Of a DNA stretch of 64,000 nt, positions 37,129-45,943 are shown one piece after another. The notes under the pieces were generated by a model, which worked only from the letters and a program-made list of their open reading frames with translations, was not told where the DNA came from and ran no database searches. Both the position numbers and the translations under genes were made by a program. The stretch spans positions 248,001 through 312,000 of the forward strand of contig CAVSEV010000009.1 of NCBI GenBank assembly GCA_963727015.1. The letters run 5' to 3'. Each line of letters begins with the position of its first letter. Positions within the stretch are counted from its first letter, which is position 1. Origin of the DNA: DATFVJ01 sp963727015. GTDB lineage: Bacteria; Actinomycetota; Actinomycetes; Streptosporangiales; Streptosporangiaceae.

Positions 37129-37273
37129 TCGGTCGCAGCGAGTCAGAAACCGCAGCCCGTCGACGGGCGCGCAAGCCTGGGCAGGCGGCGCGCGAGCCTG
37201 AGTAGGCGGAGCGCAGACGACATTGGGGAACTTTGTGAGTTCAGCGCACAAGCATGGCCGGAAGAGGAAGATC

Positions 37274-38089
37274 ATGCGAACGGGTCGGCATACGACACCG
37301 TCGCAGGTCGAGAAGGTAGCCGAGAAGGCTGGTAAGGCGGCTCCTGCCATGGCAGTAGCGGGCGTGCTGGTGGCAGGCCCGCAGGCGCAGCACCTTGCGG
37401 CCGCTGCGGCCAAGCCCGGCGCGGTCGCTCAGCAGGTCGTCCACGCTGAGCTTGACGCCAGGGTCCGCCCCGCAGCACAGCCCGCGCGCACCTACACCGT
37501 CCAGCCCGGCGACACATTATCCGAGATCGCGGCGCGGTTCTACGGCCAGGCCAGTGACTGGTCCTGGCTGTATCACGTGAACCAGCCGGAGATCCACAAC
37601 CCGAACCTGATCTACACCGGTGAAGAACTGAAGATCCCGGCCGGCCCGCCCGCCAGCCAGCCACCCGCAAGCTCGAGCCGCGGCAACGCGAACGCGGAAA
37701 GCACCGCGTATCGGGCCCGGCACGCCAAGGCCGCCACCGATATGACCACCCATCGCTCCGGCGCCTCCGTCGTCGCAGACTCCGGAGCCACCCAGTTGAG
37801 CGGAACACTGAGCTGCGGCGGCCTGGAAGAGCTGTGGCGGGAGGCAGGCGGGTCACCGTCGGCAGAAATCGTAGCGGCATCGATCGCCATGGCAGAATCC
37901 GGCGGCAGCGAGTACGCCACCGGCTCCGTCGGTGAACGCGGCTATTGGCAGATCAACCCAGTGAACGGCGCGTTGTCAACCTACGACCCGTACGGCAACG
38001 CGCACGCCGCAGTCATCATGTCCCACGATGGCACTGACTGGTCCCCATGGACCACCTGGGAAACCGGCGCCTACGTCGGGCGATGCTGA
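37274..38089 (+). CDS. Secreted LysM protein with lysozyme-like domain
   Basis: A cell-wall-binding, probably peptidoglycan-cleaving protein. It has an N-terminal hydrophobic segment (AAPAMAVAGVLVAGP) as export signal, a LysM domain (YTVQPGDTLSEIAARFYGQA, WSWLYHVNQPEIHNPNLIYT, GEELKIP), a Ser/Ala linker, and a C-terminal transglycosylase-like domain: VAASIAMAESGGSEYATGS (catalytic Glu in AMAESGG), RGYWQINPVNGA, DPYGNAHAAVIMS. I start at the ATG with GGAAGAGGAAGATC before it; a TTG 17 codons upstream is less likely. The repeat-rich leader may regulate it. Confidence 0.88.
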   Translation: MRTGRHTTPSQVEKVAEKAGKAAPAMAVAGVLVAGPQAQHLAAAAAKPGAVAQQVVHAELDARVRPAAQPARTYTVQPGDTLSEIAARFYGQASDWSWLYHVNQPEIHNPNLIYTGEELKIPAGPPASQPPASSSRGNANAESTAYRARHAKAATDMTTHRSGASVVADSGATQLSGTLSCGGLEELWREAGGSPSAEIVAASIAMAESGGSEYATGSVGERGYWQINPVNGALSTYDPYGNAHAAVIMSHDGTDWSPWTTWETGAYVGRC

Positions 38090-38159
38090 GCTAGGGCGTA
38101 CCGCTGATCTTTGGCGGCGCGGATCGGCGCCCAATGGACGACCGAGTACGCGCACGAGG

Positions 38160-39086
38160 TCAGCTGTCGTCCTGCGGTGCGCGGGCCCCGCGGCCCGATG
38201 AGAGCGCATGCAGGCGGGTGCGTTTGACGGCGTACATAGCCTCGTCGGCGTGCCGCAAGGCCGCAGCGGCAGGCTCGCCCGGAGCAGCGAGATGGGTGCC
38301 GACGCTGGCCGGGACCCGGACCGGGTGGCCGTGAATGACATGCGGCTCCGCGAGCGCGCCAGCGATGCGCGCGGCCAGCGCGGCCAGTCCTCCGGCGGTG
38401 ATACGTGGGGCGGTAACCGCGAACTCGTCGCCGCCGAGCCGGGCCACTATGTCCTGAGGCCGGACCTGGGCGCGGAGCCGATGCGCGGCGGTGAGCAGCA
38501 ACTCGTCCCCCGCGTCATGGCCGTAGGTGTCATTGACCTGCTTGAACCCGTCCAGGTCGAGGTACAGCACGCCGACGTCGCCGCGAGCGGGCCGGCCACT
38601 GCGCTGGGTCAAAGCGGCCTTAAGCCGGTCGGTGAACAGGTCACGGTTCGCCAGGCCGGTGAGCGGGTCGTGGGCGGCCTCGTGGGCCAGGGCAAGCTCG
38701 GCCATCTTTCTGCGGGTGATGTTGACATGGGACATGACCGCGCCAGGTGTCGCCCCGCCGAGCGGGGTGATCCGCAACAGGAACCAGCGGCTGACAGCCG
38801 TCGACGGGCACGGGTATTCGAGCTCGCGATGGACAGTCTCGCCGGCCAGGACGGCGCGCAGGCCCACGGCGGCCAACGCCGCGTCCTCGCAACCAGCAGC
38901 GGCGGAACGCGCGCATACGTCCAGATAGTTCACCCCCACACCGGTCGTGCCGGGGCGCCCGCCATTGTCCAGAGCGAACATCCGCCACGTGTGGTTGACC
39001 GCCACGATCGACCCCGACTTGTCCAGCACCGCGGTCGCATCCGGCAGCGCGTCGAGCACATCACCGGCCATCCCGTCGCCCACCAT
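38160..39086 (-). CDS. PAS-GGDEF diguanylate cyclase
   Basis: The 308-residue protein has an N-terminal PAS domain (LDALPDATAVLDKSGSIVAV, NHTWRMFALDN) and a GGDEF domain: AHDPLTGLANRDLFTDRL, LYLDLDGFKQVNDTYGHDAG, and the active site RLGGDEFAV. A product-inhibition site RPQD lies five residues before GGDEF. So it should make cyclic di-GMP and be inhibited by it. ATG with GGAGGTTTCG upstream; the longer open frame is an overlap with the next gene's other strand. No membrane segment is seen in this form. Confidence 0.88.
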   Translation of the reverse strand: MVGDGMAGDVLDALPDATAVLDKSGSIVAVNHTWRMFALDNGGRPGTTGVGVNYLDVCARSAAAGCEDAALAAVGLRAVLAGETVHRELEYPCPSTAVSRWFLLRITPLGGATPGAVMSHVNITRRKMAELALAHEAAHDPLTGLANRDLFTDRLKAALTQRSGRPARGDVGVLYLDLDGFKQVNDTYGHDAGDELLLTAAHRLRAQVRPQDIVARLGGDEFAVTAPRITAGGLAALAARIAGALAEPHVIHGHPVRVPASVGTHLAAPGEPAAAALRHADEAMYAVKRTRLHALSSGRGARAPQDDS

Positions 39087-39321
39087 CGAAACCTCCGACC
39101 AGACGAACGACAGAGAGCATTCGATTACTACTATGAGCAACAACCATAACCGCCCAGCCGCGATTCCAATGACAGTACGAGCGTCCAATGGCAGCACAAG
39201 CGGCTCGTTAGCCCGCGTGACGACAGACAGCCGGTCACGGTTCGTGACCGGCGACCATGAGCGCCCCGGCACCGCCCGCAATCCACCCAAGATCCACGAA
39301 TAATGGGCCTCGCCTGGCAGA

Positions 39322-40566
39322 ATGCCGTTCGTGCCCCTCCACCGCGGACCGTTCCGCGGCCTGCCGCGCGAGGTGGCCATCCTTACCGCCGTCTCGTTCA
39401 CGGTCGCGCTCGGATTCGGGATTGTCGCCCCTGACATTCCGGCATTCGCTCGAAACTTCGGGGTCAGCACCGCCGCGGCCGCCAGCGTGGTCAGTGCGTT
39501 CGCTCTGATGCGCGTCGTGGGGGCACTGCCCGCTGGCCGGCTGGTCGACCGGTTCGGCGAGCACGTGGTGATGGCAGCGGGCATCGCGATCGTCGCGGTG
39601 AGCAGCATAGTCGCAGGATTTTCCGGCTCGTTCGCGCAGCTCATCGTCCTGCGTGGCGTCGGCGGGCTGGGCTCGGCGATGTTCGCGGTCAGCGCCCAGA
39701 CGCTATTGCTTGTCAGCGTGCCCAGGGACCAGCGTGGCAGGGCCAGCGGCCTGTTCTCCGGCGGATTCCTCGTCGGCGGGATCAGTGGCCCGGCGATCGG
39801 CGGCCTCGTCGCCGCCTGGTCGCTGCGGGCTCCGTTCATCATCTATGGCGGCATGCTCATCGTTCCCGCGGTCATCGCGGCGGCCGTATTGCGAGACGCG
39901 CCTCGCCGGCAAGTCTCGGACGATCCGCAGGCGACGCGCCCGTTCGCCGAGATTGCCGGCGCGCTGCGGAGCCGGGCATACCGCGCCGCCGCGACCGCGA
40001 ACCTCGCGGATGGTTTCGCCGCGATCGGGGTGCGCAGCGCCATCGTGCCGCTGTTCGTCCGCGACGTCCTGCACAGGTCGGCTGTCTGGACAGGCATCGG
40101 GTTCCTCGTGGTCGCGGCGTTGAATGCGGCCACGCTCCTGCCCGGCGGGCGGGCGGCCGACAGGCTCGGCAGGCGGCCGGTCCTCGTGGCCGGCTGCCTG
40201 GCATCCGCGACCGGCATGGTCATGCTGGCGCTCCTGCCGGTGCTGTGGGGGTATCTGGCCGCGCTGGCCGTCTTCGGCTTCGGATCTGGGCTGCTCGACG
40301 TCGCGCCGTCGGCGATGATTGGCGACATCCTGGGCGGCCAGGGCGGGACAGTCGTCGCCTCCTACCAGATGGTGGGCGACATCGGCACCGTCACCGGGCC
40401 AGTGACGGCCGGCTACCTCGTTGACACGGCCTCCTACGGCGCAGCCTTCGGGCTGGCCGCCGGTGTCCTCGGCGTTGCGGCGGTCCTCGGGACCTTCGCC
40501 CAGGAAACCCGATGGCACGGCCAGTCACCCGGCCCTGCTGCAGGGGCCCATGGCCGCCAATCCTGA
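39322..40566 (+). CDS. MFS transporter
   Basis: The 414-residue protein has about 12 hydrophobic segments and MFS motifs: GRLVDRFGEHVVM (motif A between helices 2 and 3), LIVLRGVGGLGSAMFAVSA, RGRASGLFSGGFLVGG, SGPAIGGLVAAW, and the second-half motif A GGRAADRLGRRPVLVAG. It is most like drug or metabolite efflux members, but the substrate cannot be told. It is convergent with the CHAT gene, with 13 bp between the two stops. Confidence 0.88.
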   Translation: MPFVPLHRGPFRGLPREVAILTAVSFTVALGFGIVAPDIPAFARNFGVSTAAAASVVSAFALMRVVGALPAGRLVDRFGEHVVMAAGIAIVAVSSIVAGFSGSFAQLIVLRGVGGLGSAMFAVSAQTLLLVSVPRDQRGRASGLFSGGFLVGGISGPAIGGLVAAWSLRAPFIIYGGMLIVPAVIAAAVLRDAPRRQVSDDPQATRPFAEIAGALRSRAYRAAATANLADGFAAIGVRSAIVPLFVRDVLHRSAVWTGIGFLVVAALNAATLLPGGRAADRLGRRPVLVAGCLASATGMVMLALLPVLWGYLAALAVFGFGSGLLDVAPSAMIGDILGGQGGTVVASYQMVGDIGTVTGPVTAGYLVDTASYGAAFGLAAGVLGVAAVLGTFAQETRWHGQSPGPAAGAHGRQS

Positions 40567-40579
40567 GATAGAAGAAGGC

Positions 40580-43246
40580 TCAGGGTCCCGCCGGCGGCGC
40601 GGCGCCCGTCCCGATGCTGACGAATCCCGCGGCGGCCGCCATGGCTGCCGGGTGGGTGGAGCCAAGCTGCTTCTGGGCCTGCGCCAGGGCGGGCGCGGGC
40701 GGCTGTCCGGCGGCAATCAGCCGGTGGAACGCAATCATGAGGGGGGCGGTTTCCGCGTCGGGGACGGGAACCACAGAGGCGATAACGTGCCGGGTCCCGA
40801 GCGCAAGGAATGTCGCGCTGAGACCGAGGAGCTCATCGCCCGCCCGCACGGCCGACCGGCCGACATCGCAAGCGGCGAGAACCACAAGCTGCGGTGCGCG
40901 CCGAAGGCGCTTCAGGTCGTAGACGGTGAGCGGGCCGTCGGCGAACGTCAGCGAGGTGAACAGCGGATTGTTCGGGTGGATGTGCCCGTGCGCCGCCAGG
41001 TGCGCCAGCCTTGCCCCATCAAGCTCGGCTGTCACCGCCTCCACCGTCGCCCCATCGCCTGCCAGGATCTTCACCTGGTGCAGGCCCGCTATCGCTGCAG
41101 CTTCCTTGCCAGCACCTGGCAGGCCCGGCCCCGCGGCCACCATGGCATGCCCCCCGCCACCGACGCCGTGCAGGCCAGCGTGCCATAGCGCGGCCGAGGG
41201 CGTCACCGTCACCGGCCGCCCCGCGCACGAAGGGAGGATCGACCATGGCAGCGACTGGAGCGCGCCGGTGGGCACCACGACCAATGGCCGGTCCCTGGTC
41301 TGGCTGGCGACCGGCCGCATGAGCAAGGCATCGAGCCGCCCGGCGGCATCGGCGAGCAGGGCGCGGGCTGCCGCGGTGCTTGCGTCGCTCGCGTGGTGGC
41401 GGCCAAGCCGGTGCAGGGCGAAGCGTGCCCGGTCGATCAGCTCGTAGACCTGCGCCGCCGGACCGAGCCTGCAGAGCCGGACTCGGCCGCGGGCCAACGT
41501 GACGGCGTGCAGCGCGTCGTCGAGAAGAACGAATTCGAGCAACGCGGCATCGCCGAGAGCGCCAGCGATCTCACGAACCGGCGGCGGGCGCGCGGGCCTG
41601 GAGGCCTCCTCCGCGGGGAGGCGCCGGTAGTGGTCACGGATCTGCCGTTCTAACGCCACTTGGCGGCGCTCAAGCGCGCCCGTGCCGCCGCCCGTGCCGC
41701 GGACCTTGAAGATCTCGCTGGCTGTCGCGCGAAGTCCTGACAGCGCGGCGGCAAGGGCGGGATCGGCTGGCGGACGGACAGGCCGGAGCATCAAATGGCT
41801 GGCACGGCCCTGTTCGGCCCATTCGAGCACCCGAGCAGGCCGGCCGCTGTCGAACGCCATGCGTAACCCGAACTCGGCCACCTCGACCCGGTGCCCAGAG
41901 GCGTGCGCACGAAGATCCGTCGCGCCAAGGCCGGCCCGGTGCTCGTCCATGACGCGCAGCGCGGTGCGCGCCGCGGCAGTCGCGCCGCGATCGTTACCAT
42001 TGGCCCACCGCTGCAGCGCCTCCGCGTACCAGGACTGGGCGCGCTGCAGGGCGGGTCCCGAGCCGCGCCCGCGGGCCGCTTGCTTGAGTTGCACGCAGGC
42101 TCTGCTGGTCCAGCCACGCTGGAGGGCGAGCTGGCCAGCGAGCATCCGGGCGTCGATGGCGGACGCCCGCCAGCCCTCAGCGGCGAGGTCGTCGGCGACG
42201 TGCTCGAGCTGCCTGACGCCAACGTCGGCGCCGGCGCCCGGCCGAGGGCCAAGGGCCAGCCGCGCCCGCAAGACGGTAAAGCTAGCCAAAGTCGCCCAGC
42301 GGGGACGCTGCTGATTGCCGAACTCGCGAGCCGCTTGGCTGGCCTCCTGGAGGCCGCGGCCGGCTTGCCCGTCCGCGATCGCGGCCTGCGCCAGTAGCAG
42401 CCGCGCCTCGGGGAGGCCGATCTTCCTGCGCTGTTGCTCGAACTCCTGGACGGCCTCTTCGGCCGCCTGCATGGCCTCGGAAAGCAGGCGCACCGACAGC
42501 AGCAACTGACATCTGTCGGCGAGCAGTTCGCCGACGGGAGCGCCGTGCGCGCGCAGGCGCCGCTCGGCCAGGTCGAGATAGTGCAGCGCGGCGGGAACAT
42601 CACCGCGAAGGGCATTAATCCAGCCGAGATTCTCGTGCACAAACCCAAGCGACAAGTCCAGCTCAAGTTTCGCGCACAGCTGGGCGGCCTCATGCAAGTC
42701 GGTCTCGGCGGCCTCGAACTCCTGCCGGTAGCCGTACAACACGGCCCGGTTGTACAGAACCCGCTGCACCCAAACATGATCGTCGGCGCGCCGGAGCACA
42801 GAAAGTGCGGCGTCATAATCGGGGAGCGCCTCGTCCAGCCTGCCGAGGTGATTTAAGATCACACCCCGTTGCGCCTGGGCCCTTGCCCGCGCCACGCCGC
42901 CACTCATTCCTGACAGGGCTGTCTCGACCTCCCGCAGCGCTTGCCGCCCGCGCCCGCGCACGACGAGCACAAAGGCCAGCCTCAACTGTGCCTCGGATAC
43001 CAGGTCGGCCGAACCCGCGCGCCGGCCCACCCGGATCGCCGCACGCAAATGCCGCAGCGCGGCGTCGGGATCTTCCAGCTGCAGCGCCGCCACCCCCATG
43101 ACCCGCTCGGCGATCGAAAGTGCCGCGAGGTCGCCGGTCTTGCGCGCCTGGCCGGCGATCGCCCGGGCCAGCGTGGCAGACTCGGCCGGGTTTGCCTCGG
43201 CGAGCCTGAGCCCCTCGCGAGCCTGCTCATCCAACGTGGCGGTCAC
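40580..43246 (-). CDS. TPR-CHAT caspase-like protease
   Basis: The 888-residue protein has N-terminal tetratricopeptide-like helices (about residues 1-480, e.g. ALRHLRAAIRVGRRAGSADL, LDEALPDYDAALSVL), a linker, and a C-terminal CHAT domain (about 600-885). The catalytic dyad is visible: His753 in HLAAHGH and Cys793 in VVLAACDVG. A GDELLGLSATFLALGTRHVI segment and VPDAET follow as in CHAT proteases. CHAT enzymes are clan CD cysteine proteases related to caspases and separases and often serve in conflict or cell-death systems. GTG start. The divergent neighbour is a subtilisin-like protease and an ECF sigma factor. Confidence 0.9.
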   Translation of the reverse strand: MTATLDEQAREGLRLAEANPAESATLARAIAGQARKTGDLAALSIAERVMGVAALQLEDPDAALRHLRAAIRVGRRAGSADLVSEAQLRLAFVLVVRGRGRQALREVETALSGMSGGVARARAQAQRGVILNHLGRLDEALPDYDAALSVLRRADDHVWVQRVLYNRAVLYGYRQEFEAAETDLHEAAQLCAKLELDLSLGFVHENLGWINALRGDVPAALHYLDLAERRLRAHGAPVGELLADRCQLLLSVRLLSEAMQAAEEAVQEFEQQRRKIGLPEARLLLAQAAIADGQAGRGLQEASQAAREFGNQQRPRWATLASFTVLRARLALGPRPGAGADVGVRQLEHVADDLAAEGWRASAIDARMLAGQLALQRGWTSRACVQLKQAARGRGSGPALQRAQSWYAEALQRWANGNDRGATAAARTALRVMDEHRAGLGATDLRAHASGHRVEVAEFGLRMAFDSGRPARVLEWAEQGRASHLMLRPVRPPADPALAAALSGLRATASEIFKVRGTGGGTGALERRQVALERQIRDHYRRLPAEEASRPARPPPVREIAGALGDAALLEFVLLDDALHAVTLARGRVRLCRLGPAAQVYELIDRARFALHRLGRHHASDASTAAARALLADAAGRLDALLMRPVASQTRDRPLVVVPTGALQSLPWSILPSCAGRPVTVTPSAALWHAGLHGVGGGGHAMVAAGPGLPGAGKEAAAIAGLHQVKILAGDGATVEAVTAELDGARLAHLAAHGHIHPNNPLFTSLTFADGPLTVYDLKRLRRAPQLVVLAACDVGRSAVRAGDELLGLSATFLALGTRHVIASVVPVPDAETAPLMIAFHRLIAAGQPPAPALAQAQKQLGSTHPAAMAAAAGFVSIGTGAAPPAGP

Positions 43247-43418
43247 AGCAGATTTTATGCACGGCCATGCGGACCGGCGTCAAGGTGGTTTCCCTCCTCT
43301 TCGTGTATCAGGCGGCTATCACACGCCTCCGCATAGTTTGAGGTAGCTGTAACCGGGCCAGACAAGGATTGGGCCGGACACGGATTGCGGCAAAACCTCC
43401 ACAAGGCGGGAGGAACAC
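43247..43418. promoter_or_regulatory. Divergent promoter region of the CHAT/S8 module
   Basis: Only 172 bp separate the two divergent proteases, so both promoters lie here. On the reverse strand TAAAAT ends about five bases before the CHAT GTG, with TTGACG about 20 bases further up, consistent with a leaderless transcript. On the forward strand a TGTAACC word (about 43349) is a possible ECF-type -35. GGGAGGA precedes the S8 start. Confidence 0.4.
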
Positions 43419-44741
43419 GTGGCCATTAAGCACGGCTGGGCCGAGAGGTTTCACGACGATCAGCTTGTCGTCGCCCTACCAGATCTTGACGTCGTCACCA
43501 GGGAGTTAACACACCTTGGTGTGCGCCATGACGAGCCCGAGCGCAGCGCGGTCCTGGGTCTTGCGCTGATTCGCAACCTCGCGAACATGGGCCCAGCAGT
43601 CAATGCCCTCCAGCGGACCACCACTATCGGGCCGGACCTCGCGCGTTTCAAGGAAGAGCGGGCCCGGGCCCACCCTAGTGCGCCTGACCTGGCTGACCTC
43701 AATCTCCTTATCAAAGGCATCCACCTTCAGTTCGCCCAGACCTACCCGGGCTGGAAGGTGACCATCGGCAAGAACTACCGGCCATCCCCCATCAAGGGCT
43801 ATCCCCATCTCGGCGGCGGAGACGGGGACCCTGAACCCACCGACGTCGCGCTCGGGCAGGCTAACTCCGGGCGGCGCCCAAACCCCGAACAGGGCAGCGG
43901 CGTGCGAGTCGGGCTGCTCGACACCCGCATGTTTCCCAGCGCATGGATGGCCGGCCGCTACATCGCGCGCCCCGATGACCTCCTCGACGGCGACCAGGAC
44001 ACTTTCACGGTGTTCGACGGGCACTGCGCGTTTGTCGGCTCATGCATCCTGCAGCAGGCGCCGGCCGCCGAGATCCACGTGCGTCACGTACTTGACTGCC
44101 ACGGCGACGGCACCGCCTGGGAAGCAGCCGTCGCGATGGCGGAAATTGCCCAGACAGGAGTCGACGTGGTGAACCTGTCCTTCGGGGAATTCCGCACTGA
44201 CGACAACACCGCACCGATGGTCTTTGAAGCCGCGGTCAAACGGTTCAGCACCGAGACCGTCGTCGTGGCAGCGGCAGGAAATAACGGAGACGTAAAGAAT
44301 CTTCGGCCTGAACTGGTGCCCGACGGGCTCAAATCGAATTCGGCCTCGTATCCGGCTGCGCTTCCTGACGTCGTCGGCGTCGGCGCACTCGACAAGAATG
44401 GAGACCTTGCGCCCTTCACCCCGGATCCCGCGCCCTGGATTTCCTTGCTCGCACCTGGCGTCGGGCTTACCGGAGCGTACGTGCGAGGCATCGTCAACCT
44501 CCAGCACACGGACAAAACCGGCAAGGTCCTGGACTCCAAACCGGTGTCTTTCCCGGGGACCGCAATCTGGGAGGGATGCTCGTTCGCCGCCGGTGTCGTC
44601 AGCGGTGCGATCGCAGCTCGCACCGTGCCAGGGCGCCGATCCGCCCGTCAGGCGCTCGAGGAATTGCTCCAGCCCTATCCGGGCCACCCAGATCCGGGCC
44701 AGCCCGGTAGCGGCATCCGGCCCTACAATCCGAACAGCTAG
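43419..44741 (+). CDS. Intracellular subtilisin-like (S8) serine protease
   Basis: The 440-residue protein has an S8 catalytic domain after a ~155-residue N-terminal part. Catalytic residues: Asp168 in GVRVGLLDTR, His202 in FDGHCAFVGS, the oxyanion Asn288 in AAAGNNG and Ser388 in GCSFAAGVVSG. The motifs around His and Ser differ from the classic GHGT and GTSMA. No signal peptide, so it is likely cytoplasmic. GTG start with GGGAGGA. It is divergent from the CHAT gene and 44 bp before the ECF sigma gene. The N-terminal part may be a regulatory pro-domain or a partner-binding region. Confidence 0.9.
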   Translation: MAIKHGWAERFHDDQLVVALPDLDVVTRELTHLGVRHDEPERSAVLGLALIRNLANMGPAVNALQRTTTIGPDLARFKEERARAHPSAPDLADLNLLIKGIHLQFAQTYPGWKVTIGKNYRPSPIKGYPHLGGGDGDPEPTDVALGQANSGRRPNPEQGSGVRVGLLDTRMFPSAWMAGRYIARPDDLLDGDQDTFTVFDGHCAFVGSCILQQAPAAEIHVRHVLDCHGDGTAWEAAVAMAEIAQTGVDVVNLSFGEFRTDDNTAPMVFEAAVKRFSTETVVVAAAGNNGDVKNLRPELVPDGLKSNSASYPAALPDVVGVGALDKNGDLAPFTPDPAPWISLLAPGVGLTGAYVRGIVNLQHTDKTGKVLDSKPVSFPGTAIWEGCSFAAGVVSGAIAARTVPGRRSARQALEELLQPYPGHPDPGQPGSGIRPYNPNS

Positions 44742-44785
44742 CCACGCGTGCAGGGACTGCACCAGCTGGCGGCAAAGGACACTAC

Positions 44786-45418
44786 ATGCGTGACGATCCC
44801 GTGGTCATCGCGCTGGTCGCCCGTGCGCGCGACGGCGACCAGCATGCCTGGAACGCGCTCGTCGAGCGTTATGCCCCGCTGGTGTGGTCCGTCTGCAATC
44901 GCTATCGGCTGAGCAGGACCGACATAGACGATGTCGGCCAGACCGTGTGGTTACTTCTGGTCGAGCAGCTCGGGAACCTCCGCGTACCCGCAGCCCTGCC
45001 CGGCTGGCTGGCCACCACGACGCAACGCGAATGCCTCCGCGTCCTGCGGTCAGCACGCAGATACGACTCCCTCGGATCGCCGGTGGACAGCCAGATGTCA
45101 CCAGACCAAGCCTCGATGATGATCGAGGAGGAGGTTATCGCGGCGGAACTGAACGCGGCCTTGCGCGCGGCATTCGCCGAGCTTTCACCCGGCTGCCAGC
45201 AACTGCTGTCAATGTTGCTCAGCGATCCCCCGCTCGGTTATGCCGAGATCAGCTCTACCCTGCTCATGCCGATCGGAAGCATCGGCCCCCGGCGGGCACG
45301 CTGCCTGGACCGGCTGCGCCGCTCACCGTCCATCACCGCGTTCAGTGATCGCGATATCAAGGACAACGGCGTCAAAGGCGCGAGGACCAATGACACCGGA
45401 GGTGGGCTTCGTGCCTGA
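44786..45418 (+). CDS. ECF-type RNA polymerase sigma factor
   Basis: The 210-residue protein has region 2 (LVARARDGDQHAWNALVERY, APLVWSVCNRYRLS, DIDDVGQTVWLLLVEQLGNL), then PGWLATTTQRECLRVLRSAR and a region 4 (AFAELSPGCQQLLSMLL, PLGYAEISSTLLMPIGSIGP) for the -35 element. This layout is shared by ECF factors that sit next to S8 protease and CHAT genes in actinobacteria. It has no adjacent classical anti-sigma factor; the overlapping next gene might serve as one. Confidence 0.87.
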   Translation: MRDDPVVIALVARARDGDQHAWNALVERYAPLVWSVCNRYRLSRTDIDDVGQTVWLLLVEQLGNLRVPAALPGWLATTTQRECLRVLRSARRYDSLGSPVDSQMSPDQASMMIEEEVIAAELNAALRAAFAELSPGCQQLLSMLLSDPPLGYAEISSTLLMPIGSIGPRRARCLDRLRRSPSITAFSDRDIKDNGVKGARTNDTGGGLRA

Positions 45419-45869
45419 CAGCTGGGACGACGACGAACAACTACTTACGGCGCTGAGGGAGTCGCTGCGAGTCCGCTCCGCCGTCCCTCCCGAGTTCGTC
45501 CAGGCGGGCAAGGACACTTACGCATGGCACAACATCGACGCCGAGCTCGCGCAGCTCACCTACGACTCCACCCGCGACAAGGACAGCACCCCGAGCATGC
45601 GGTCCGAGACCGCATCGATCCGGGCCCTTACCTTCACCTCGGCGCACCTGACCATCGAGCTCGAGGTCAGCGAGGACTCGCTGCTCGGTCAGGTCATTCC
45701 TGCGGGGGCAGGGCCGATCGAGATCCAGACGCCGGCCGGCGCGATCAGTACGGCTCCCGTGGACGAGCTCGGCTGCTTCCCCATCCGCCCCATCCCAGCA
45801 AGCCCGTTCCGGCTGCACTGCCGCACGGCAGACGGCACAGCGGTCCTGACCGGATGGATCACCCTGTGA
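45411..45869 (+). CDS. Conserved partner protein of the ECF/CHAT module
   Basis: The 152-residue protein begins VPDSWDDDEQLLTALRESLR, then VPPEFVQAGKDTYAWHNIDA with ELAQLTYDS. A beta-rich second half follows: IRALTFTSAHLTIELEVS, LLGQVIPAGAGPIEIQTPAG, LHCRTADGTAVLTGWITL. GGAGG lies eight bases before the GTG, which overlaps the sigma gene; an upstream ATG (45390) has a weaker signal. The N-terminal helix could bind the sigma factor and the C-terminal sheet looks like a carboxypeptidase-regulatory or Ig-like fold. The role is unproven; a sigma regulator or protease substrate is possible. Confidence 0.7.
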   Translation: MPDSWDDDEQLLTALRESLRVRSAVPPEFVQAGKDTYAWHNIDAELAQLTYDSTRDKDSTPSMRSETASIRALTFTSAHLTIELEVSEDSLLGQVIPAGAGPIEIQTPAGAISTAPVDELGCFPIRPIPASPFRLHCRTADGTAVLTGWITL

Positions 45870-45943
45870 TCCCCTCCGGCCCGCGGGCTGCAATGCTGTA
45901 GCAAGTGGTCTCCCGCGCGGGCGAGGGACGTGAAGGGCGTGAC

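Larger units (their letters stand above)
36229..37273. other. Long region with a gene remnant, a large hairpin and tandem repeats
   Basis: More than 1 kb without an intact gene. It contains the broken frame at 36325-36524, the long inverted repeat at 36683-36754, a direct repeat ATTGATCACG at about 36930-36950 and the repeats at 37004-37128, then the LysM gene start. Confidence 0.5.

Noticed and set aside
36900..37273. Possible c-di-AMP (ydaO-type) riboswitch before the LysM gene
   Set aside because: Position is typical, but I could not match the conserved core; the region is dominated by tandem repeats. A covariance-model search would settle it.
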